Of a stretch of DNA of 10,654 nucleotides, positions 7,216 to 10,654 are shown piece after piece. The stretch lies in contig DBFP01000053.1 in assembly GCA_002294405.1 (NCBI GenBank), positions 1 through 10,654 of the forward strand, read 5' to 3'. The first letter of the stretch is position 1. Each line of letters begins with the position of its first letter. The stretch is from Anaerolineales bacterium UBA877 (GTDB taxonomy: Bacteria; Chloroflexota; Anaerolineae; Anaerolineales; Villigracilaceae). The position numbers and the translations under genes are program-made. The notes under the pieces are model-generated. The model was given only the letters and a program-made list of their open reading frames with translations, was not told the DNA's origin and did not search any database.

Positions 7216-8033
7216 CTCCCCTGTGTGAATTAAACGCGTTAATGCGATTGTATGCCCAGCAGTTCAGAACAACTTTCGCCAGCATGGTCCAGTACCGGGC
7301 TTCACTTTTCATCTGGATGATTTCCCAAGTGTTGGAACCGTTGGTCTACCTGGTCGTCTGGTCGACTGTCTCGAACAGCAGCGGAGGCAGCGTGGGGGGA
7401 TACACCGCCCGGGGTTTTGCGGCGTATTACCTGACCTTGATGCTGGTTAACCAGGTTACGTATACCTGGATCATGTGGGAATATGAATACCGTGTGCGTC
7501 AGGGATTCCTTTCGTTTGCCCTGCTTAAACCGGTTCATCCGATCCACTCGGATATTTCCGACAACCTCTCGTCCAAAATAATCACCCTGCCGATACTGGT
7601 TTTTGTGGCTGGCGGCCTGTCCCTAATATTCCGACCAACGGCAGAACTTACGTGGTGGGCTGTCCTCGCATTTATCCCTTCCTTGACCCTGGCTTTCCTG
7701 GTGCGCTTCCTGGTGGAATGGAGCCTGGCGATGGCGGCTTTCTGGACAACGCGGGTAAATGCCATCAACCAGATGTATTTCACTCTGATGCTCTTCCTGG
7801 CAGGACGGATCGCTCCATTGTCTCTTTTCCCACGTTGGCTGCAAATCACTGCGGATGTCCTGCCGTTCCGGTGGATGCTGGGTTTCCCGGTGGAACTGGT
7901 GCTCGGCAGGCTCACACCGACCCAGGTATTGATCGGCCTGGCTGCCCAGGCCGCCTGGGTGATCATCAGCCTGGTAATGATCTGGGTGATCTGGCGGGCA
8001 GGGGTGCGCGTCTATTCGGCGGTGGGTGCATGA
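7212..8033 (+). CDS. ABC-2 family exporter permease 1 (COG4587-like)
   Basis: Inner-membrane permease, 273 residues with about six hydrophobic helices, of the DUF990/ABC2_membrane_6 type. A first helix follows FASMVQYRASLF, and the characteristic segment WEYEYRVRQGFLSFALLKPV lies in the loop after the second helix, with an amphipathic coupling-helix look. Later helices include the LVFVAGGLSLIF and LMLFLAGRIAPLSLFP regions. It overlaps the ATPase gene by 4 nt (ATGA) and the second permease by 4 nt (ATGA), so all three products are probably made in matched amounts. It probably forms a heterodimeric channel with the next gene product. The transported substrate cannot be read from the sequence. 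Confidence 0.87.
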   Translation: MTPLCELNALMRLYAQQFRTTFASMVQYRASLFIWMISQVLEPLVYLVVWSTVSNSSGGSVGGYTARGFAAYYLTLMLVNQVTYTWIMWEYEYRVRQGFLSFALLKPVHPIHSDISDNLSSKIITLPILVFVAGGLSLIFRPTAELTWWAVLAFIPSLTLAFLVRFLVEWSLAMAAFWTTRVNAINQMYFTLMLFLAGRIAPLSLFPRWLQITADVLPFRWMLGFPVELVLGRLTPTQVLIGLAAQAAWVIISLVMIWVIWRAGVRVYSAVGA

Positions 8034-8815
8034 ATACCATGCGGCTGCTATTTGTTTTTTTCAGAATCAGTGTGCTCAATGAAACTGCATACCGGGTAAA
8101 TTTCTTCGTACAGCTTTTTCAATCCCTCCTTGAGTTGGGTACCGCCCTGGCAGGATTGGCGGTCATTTTTTCGTACACACAGACTCTGGGAGGCTGGCGT
8201 TCGGACGAGATGTTAGCCTTGGTGGGAGTCTACTTCCTGATGGGGGGGATCATCAGCCTGGTGATCCAGCCTGGCATGTCCGCCTTGATCGATTCGGTTC
8301 GGGATGGAACTCTGGATTTTACCCTGACGAAACCTGAAGATGCCCAACTGCTGGTAAGCATCCAGCATGTTGCGATATGGAGTATGCTCGATCTGTTGAT
8401 GGGTGCAGGTGTTTTAGTGACAGCACTTATCCGCCTTGGAAAGACCGTGGGGTTTGGTGAAGCAGCCCAATTCATCTGCATGTTGCTGGCAGGTGGAGTG
8501 ATCGTCTACAGTTTCTGGTTGATTCTGGCAAGCCTATCATTTTGGCTCATCAGGGTTGAAAACCTTCTTGAAATTTTCCAAAGCATGTACCAGGCAGGGC
8601 GCTGGCCTGTCAGCATTTACCCGGATTGGCTGCGCTTTGCGCTGTCTTTTATTGTTCCCGTAGCGTTTGCCACGACCATCCCGGCGGAGGCTTTGACCGG
8701 GAGATTGGTTTTTTCCATGCTTCTGGAGGCATTTGGGGCGGCCATTTTATTGTCTGCAGCAGCCCGCTTGATTTGGCGCTTGGGACTGCGCCGGTATTCC
8801 GGGGCTTCCGCATAG
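8030..8815 (+). CDS. ABC-2 family exporter permease 2 (COG3694-like)
   Basis: Second inner-membrane permease, 261 residues with about six hydrophobic helices. It follows the same plan as permease 1: an N-terminal RISVLNETAYRVNFFVQ lead, the motif IDSVRDGTLDFTLTKPEDAQ in the cytoplasmic loop (matching the GxLxxxLxKP motif of permease 1), and a C-terminal half with the SMYQAGRWPVSIYPDWL segment. The ATG at 8030 overlaps the permease 1 stop (ATGA) and has a GGTGGG-like site upstream. An in-frame opening reaching back to 7652 is inside permease 1 and out of its frame, so it is not coding. This is the last gene of the plus-strand run. Confidence 0.87.
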   Translation: MNTMRLLFVFFRISVLNETAYRVNFFVQLFQSLLELGTALAGLAVIFSYTQTLGGWRSDEMLALVGVYFLMGGIISLVIQPGMSALIDSVRDGTLDFTLTKPEDAQLLVSIQHVAIWSMLDLLMGAGVLVTALIRLGKTVGFGEAAQFICMLLAGGVIVYSFWLILASLSFWLIRVENLLEIFQSMYQAGRWPVSIYPDWLRFALSFIVPVAFATTIPAEALTGRLVFSMLLEAFGAAILLSAAARLIWRLGLRRYSGASA

Positions 8816-9019
8816 CGCGATCGTTCTGAAATCCCCGCTTTATTCCTTCAAAATACAACCCAATATATCGTTATCAGTTGATATTCATCTTAGATAAAGT
8901 ATGTAAGTATCCCAATTGAAAGTGTTTACCAGATTATGAACCGTGTGCCAGTTACATCAAAGTGCGCCACAGAAACAATGATTACTTGTGGGATAATTTT
9001 CTAGATAAACAAAAACTGG
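8816..9019. other. Convergent AT-rich spacer
   Basis: The spacer lies between the exporter operon (plus) and the DMT gene (minus), whose stop codons face each other. It is clearly AT-richer than the flanking genes. No credible ORF, RNA gene or strong rho-independent terminator is seen. The best hairpin has 5-bp arms CCACA (8967-8971) and TGTGG (8987-8991) with a 15-nt loop, followed at a distance by TTTT, too weak to call. Confidence 0.6.
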
Positions 9020-9958
9020 TTATTTGATTTCTCCCCTGGCAGCCAGCCAAATTCCAGCCAAAATTAAAACTGCGCCACCAATTTTTATCCACCCGGGCTG
9101 TTCTTGAAAGATGAAATATGCCAGGATGGTCGATCCAATGGGTTCGCCGAGCAAGGTCACTGAGACAAAAGAGGCCGGTAAATACTTCAGTGCCCAATTG
9201 AATGTGGAATGTCCCAATAACTGAGGGACGAGGGCCAATAAGGCAAACCAAACATATGTGACTGGTGGCAGCCCAATGAGCCCTTTTCCCATCGCAATCA
9301 TAATAATAATCAACACGATCGCTGCCATACCATAAACAAGAAATATATATGGGATGAGCTTCATTTTCATTCGCAGTTTGCGCCCCACCAGCAAATACCC
9401 CGCCGCCATCCAGGCACCAACAAGAGAAAGTACATCCCCGATGAATGCCTTGTCTGTAAAAAAGGTTCGTATGGCTGGGCATGCCAAGACGCCAGAATCC
9501 AATGAACAGGAGTCGCTCAAACCTACAATAACCCCTCCGGTCAAAGCAAGAATCAATCCGACGACAGCGAAATTTCCAAGTCGTTCATGTAATATCAAGG
9601 GGGCAAAAACAGCCACCCAGAGGGGAGTAGTCGAGACCAGGACCACCGAACTGGCAACCGTGGTTGTTTCAAGGGATGTGATCCAGGTGGCGAAATGTAA
9701 AGCCAGGAACAGCCCTGATAGCAAGGCTAAAATCCACTCGCGTTTGTTCAATTGGCGCAGTTCGGATTGATAGCGAGTTAGCGCAAGGGGAGCCAACAAC
9801 AGGCTGGCTATGGTCAGCCGGGCCGCGGCAATCGTTATCGAGGATGCACCCTCATGTTGAGCAAAACGGATGATTATTGCGGCAGTAGATACCGCTGAGA
9901 TTCCACCAACGAGGACCAGGGTTAAGGTTGCCCGACGGGGCAGGGGTGTTTCAATCAT
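9020..9958 (-). CDS. EamA/DMT-superfamily transporter
   Basis: Inner-membrane drug/metabolite transporter, 312 residues, with two EamA repeats and about ten hydrophobic helices. The first repeat starts at TLTLVLVGGISAVSTAA and includes LHFATWITSLETTTVASSVV. The second includes ALVPQLLGHSTFNWALKYL and SVTLLGEPIGSTILAYFIF, the conserved helix pair with the Gly-Glu-Pro motif near the end of EamA repeats. An extended loop between the repeats carries two cysteines (DSCSLDSGVLACPAI). Substrates of the family include amino acids and other small metabolites; none can be assigned here. Two starts are possible: a TTG at 9967 (three residues longer) and an ATG at 9958. ATG is preferred because a promoter-like -10 abuts the TTG and GAGAAG lies just before the ATG. 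The gene is monocistronic, convergent with the exporter operon and divergent from the SOD gene. Confidence 0.9.
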   Translation of the reverse strand: MIETPLPRRATLTLVLVGGISAVSTAAIIIRFAQHEGASSITIAAARLTIASLLLAPLALTRYQSELRQLNKREWILALLSGLFLALHFATWITSLETTTVASSVVLVSTTPLWVAVFAPLILHERLGNFAVVGLILALTGGVIVGLSDSCSLDSGVLACPAIRTFFTDKAFIGDVLSLVGAWMAAGYLLVGRKLRMKMKLIPYIFLVYGMAAIVLIIIMIAMGKGLIGLPPVTYVWFALLALVPQLLGHSTFNWALKYLPASFVSVTLLGEPIGSTILAYFIFQEQPGWIKIGGAVLILAGIWLAARGEIK

Positions 9959-9967
9959 TCTTCTCAA

Positions 9968-9995
9968 AGTATACCGCTTGTGGTCCCATTGTTAA
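9968..9995 (-). promoter_or_regulatory. Candidate promoter of the DMT transporter
   Basis: On the minus strand TTAACA (9995-9990) is separated by 16 nt from TATACT (9973-9968). The predicted start of transcription, about 7 nt downstream, would leave only a few nucleotides before the ATG at 9958, so the mRNA would be almost leaderless. Confidence 0.4.
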
Positions 9996-10023
9996 TGATG
10001 TGTTAGAAACGCGTGCTTCAGCA

Positions 10024-10051
10024 TTGACTTCGAGGTGCATAATAGTATAAT
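10024..10051 (+). promoter_or_regulatory. Near-consensus sigma-70 type promoter of the SOD gene
   Basis: TTGACT at 10024-10029, a 16-nt spacer, and a perfect TATAAT at 10046-10051. The expected transcription start is near 10058, giving a leader of roughly 37 nt before the start codon. The region between -10 and the ribosome binding site is very AT-rich. Such a strong core suggests high basal expression. Confidence 0.72.
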
Positions 10052-10082
10052 TTAGACAATATTTATCATAATAATTAAGAAT

Positions 10083-10088
10083 AAGGAG
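10083..10088 (+). promoter_or_regulatory. Ribosome binding site of the SOD gene
   Basis: AAGGAG lies 6 nt before ATG 10095. A second in-frame ATG at 10089 touches the motif and is too close to be served by it, so 10095 is the better start. Confidence 0.65.
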
Positions 10089-10094
10089 ATGAAA

Positions 10095-10654
10095 ATGTCA
10101 TTCCAACTCAATCCACTTCCATATGCATACGATGCTTTGGAGCCATTTATTGATACGCTAACGATGCAGATTCACCACGACAAACACCATGCTGCTTATG
10201 TAACCAACCTGAATGCCGCAGTGGACAAGCATCCCGAACTGGCGGGGAAGTCGCTGGAAGCACTGCTCAAGGATCTGAACGCAATTCCTGAAGATATTCG
10301 CACGGCAGTCCGAAACCACGGTGGTGGGACGTGGAACCATGACCTATTTTGGCAGGTGATGGCTCCCAAGGCAGGCGGAGAACCCAAGGGGGATCTGGCA
10401 AAGTCAATAGATTCCACGTTTGGATCCTTTGCCAACTTTAAGGCTGAATTCGAAAAGGCTGCGGTAGGTCGGTTTGGATCCGGATGGGCGTGGCTGGTCA
10501 AGAAGGGTGCCGGATTGGTTGTTGTATCAACCGCAAACCAGGATAATCCGTTATCTGACGCGATGGTGCCACTGCTGGGTCTGGATGTTTGGGAGCACGC
10601 TTACTATTTAAAGTATCAAAACCGGCGGGCTGAATACGCCGGGAATTGGTGGAA
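10095..10654 (+). CDS. sodA: Superoxide dismutase, Mn-type (3' end beyond window)
   Basis: Mn/Fe-family superoxide dismutase, which converts superoxide to oxygen and hydrogen peroxide in the cytoplasm. 186 codons are present and the gene is cut by the window edge; the family is usually about 200 residues, so only the last few are missing. Metal ligands are H27 (MQIHHDKHH), H82 (WNHDLFW), D164 and H168 ([13 protein letters not shown]). The second-shell glutamine is supplied from the C-terminal half (Q149 in TANQDNPL), and residues 76-78 are GGG, both manganese-type features; the iron-type AAQ-WNH arrangement is absent. There is no signal peptide. The gene has its own strong promoter and ribosome binding site. 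Metal choice by sequence is a good guess and not proof, since some members are cambialistic. Confidence 0.95.
   Translation, partial: MSFQLNPLPYAYDALEPFIDTLTMQIHHDKHHAAYVTNLNAAVDKHPELAGKSLEALLKDLNAIPEDIRTAVRNHGGGTWNHDLFWQVMAPKAGGEPKGDLAKSIDSTFGSFANFKAEFEKAAVGRFGSGWAWLVKKGAGLVVVSTANQDNPLSDAMVPLLGLDVWEHAYYLKYQNRRAEYAGNWW

Noticed and set aside
7652..8029. N-terminal extension of permease 2
   Set aside because: It falls inside permease 1 in another frame, is Gly/Pro-rich and unlike a membrane protein; ATG 8030 with the ATGA overlap is the natural start.
8770..8800. CCGG-TATT-CCGG hairpin at the end of permease 2
   Set aside because: A short palindrome within coding sequence and without a following T run; probably codon chance.
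8967..8998. Possible rho-independent terminator
   Set aside because: Arms of only 5 bp, a 15-nt loop and a T run that is short and not adjacent to the stem make it too weak.
8982..9482. 166-codon open frame on the minus strand
   Set aside because: It lies inside the DMT gene in another frame, is rich in Cys, His and Trp, and lacks a ribosome binding site or family signature; the EamA frame explains the region.
10052..10082. Fur- or Mn-regulator-like operator in the SOD leader
   Set aside because: AT-rich repeats of the ATAAT kind are present but no clean inverted repeat or hexamer array; base composition alone explains it.

Overview
The window reads as an ordinary chromosomal stretch of a free-living bacterium, with nearly gap-free genes, moderate GC, and several ATGA or TAATG stop-start overlaps. 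The gene mix points to a Chloroflexota (Anaerolineae-like) lineage: a YprB-type nuclease with TPRs, a three-gene COG4586/4587/3694 exporter, and a stand-alone S1P-lyase homologue. That placement is an inference from gene content and general feel, not from a marker gene.

Layout. (1) Positions 29-1486, minus strand: a PLP-dependent lyase very like sphingosine-1-phosphate lyase. (2) A 235-bp divergent spacer. (3) Positions 1722-8815, plus strand: one long collinear run, probably one or two transcripts. It holds a YprB-like exonuclease/TPR protein, then a Zn/Mn-type ABC importer (binding lipoprotein, ATPase, permease), a Nudix hydrolase overlapping the permease, a small broken or frameshifted ORF, and a three-gene ABC-2 type exporter. 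(4) An AT-rich convergent spacer of about 200 bp. (5) Positions 9020-9958, minus strand: a DMT/EamA transporter. (6) A divergent promoter region. (7) From 10095 to beyond the window end, plus strand: a Mn-type superoxide dismutase with a near-consensus promoter.

How the genes may work together. The importer genes are tightly coupled: 1-nt and 8-nt overlaps, then the Nudix start lies inside the permease gene. The exporter genes are joined by two 4-nt overlaps. The metal importer and a Mn-dependent SOD lie in the same window, but in separate transcription units, so any shared metal physiology is inference.

I found no CRISPR array, insertion sequence, RNA gene or phage/defence module. The most interesting unexplained item is the 5989-6235 stretch. 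A small ORF with a good ribosome binding site runs into a stop and continues in the +1 frame to a stop that overlaps the start codon of the exporter ATPase, and that ATPase has no ribosome binding site of its own. Secondary points are an apparent hydrophobic insertion near the C-terminus of the S1P lyase and an altered fourth metal ligand in the binding lipoprotein.
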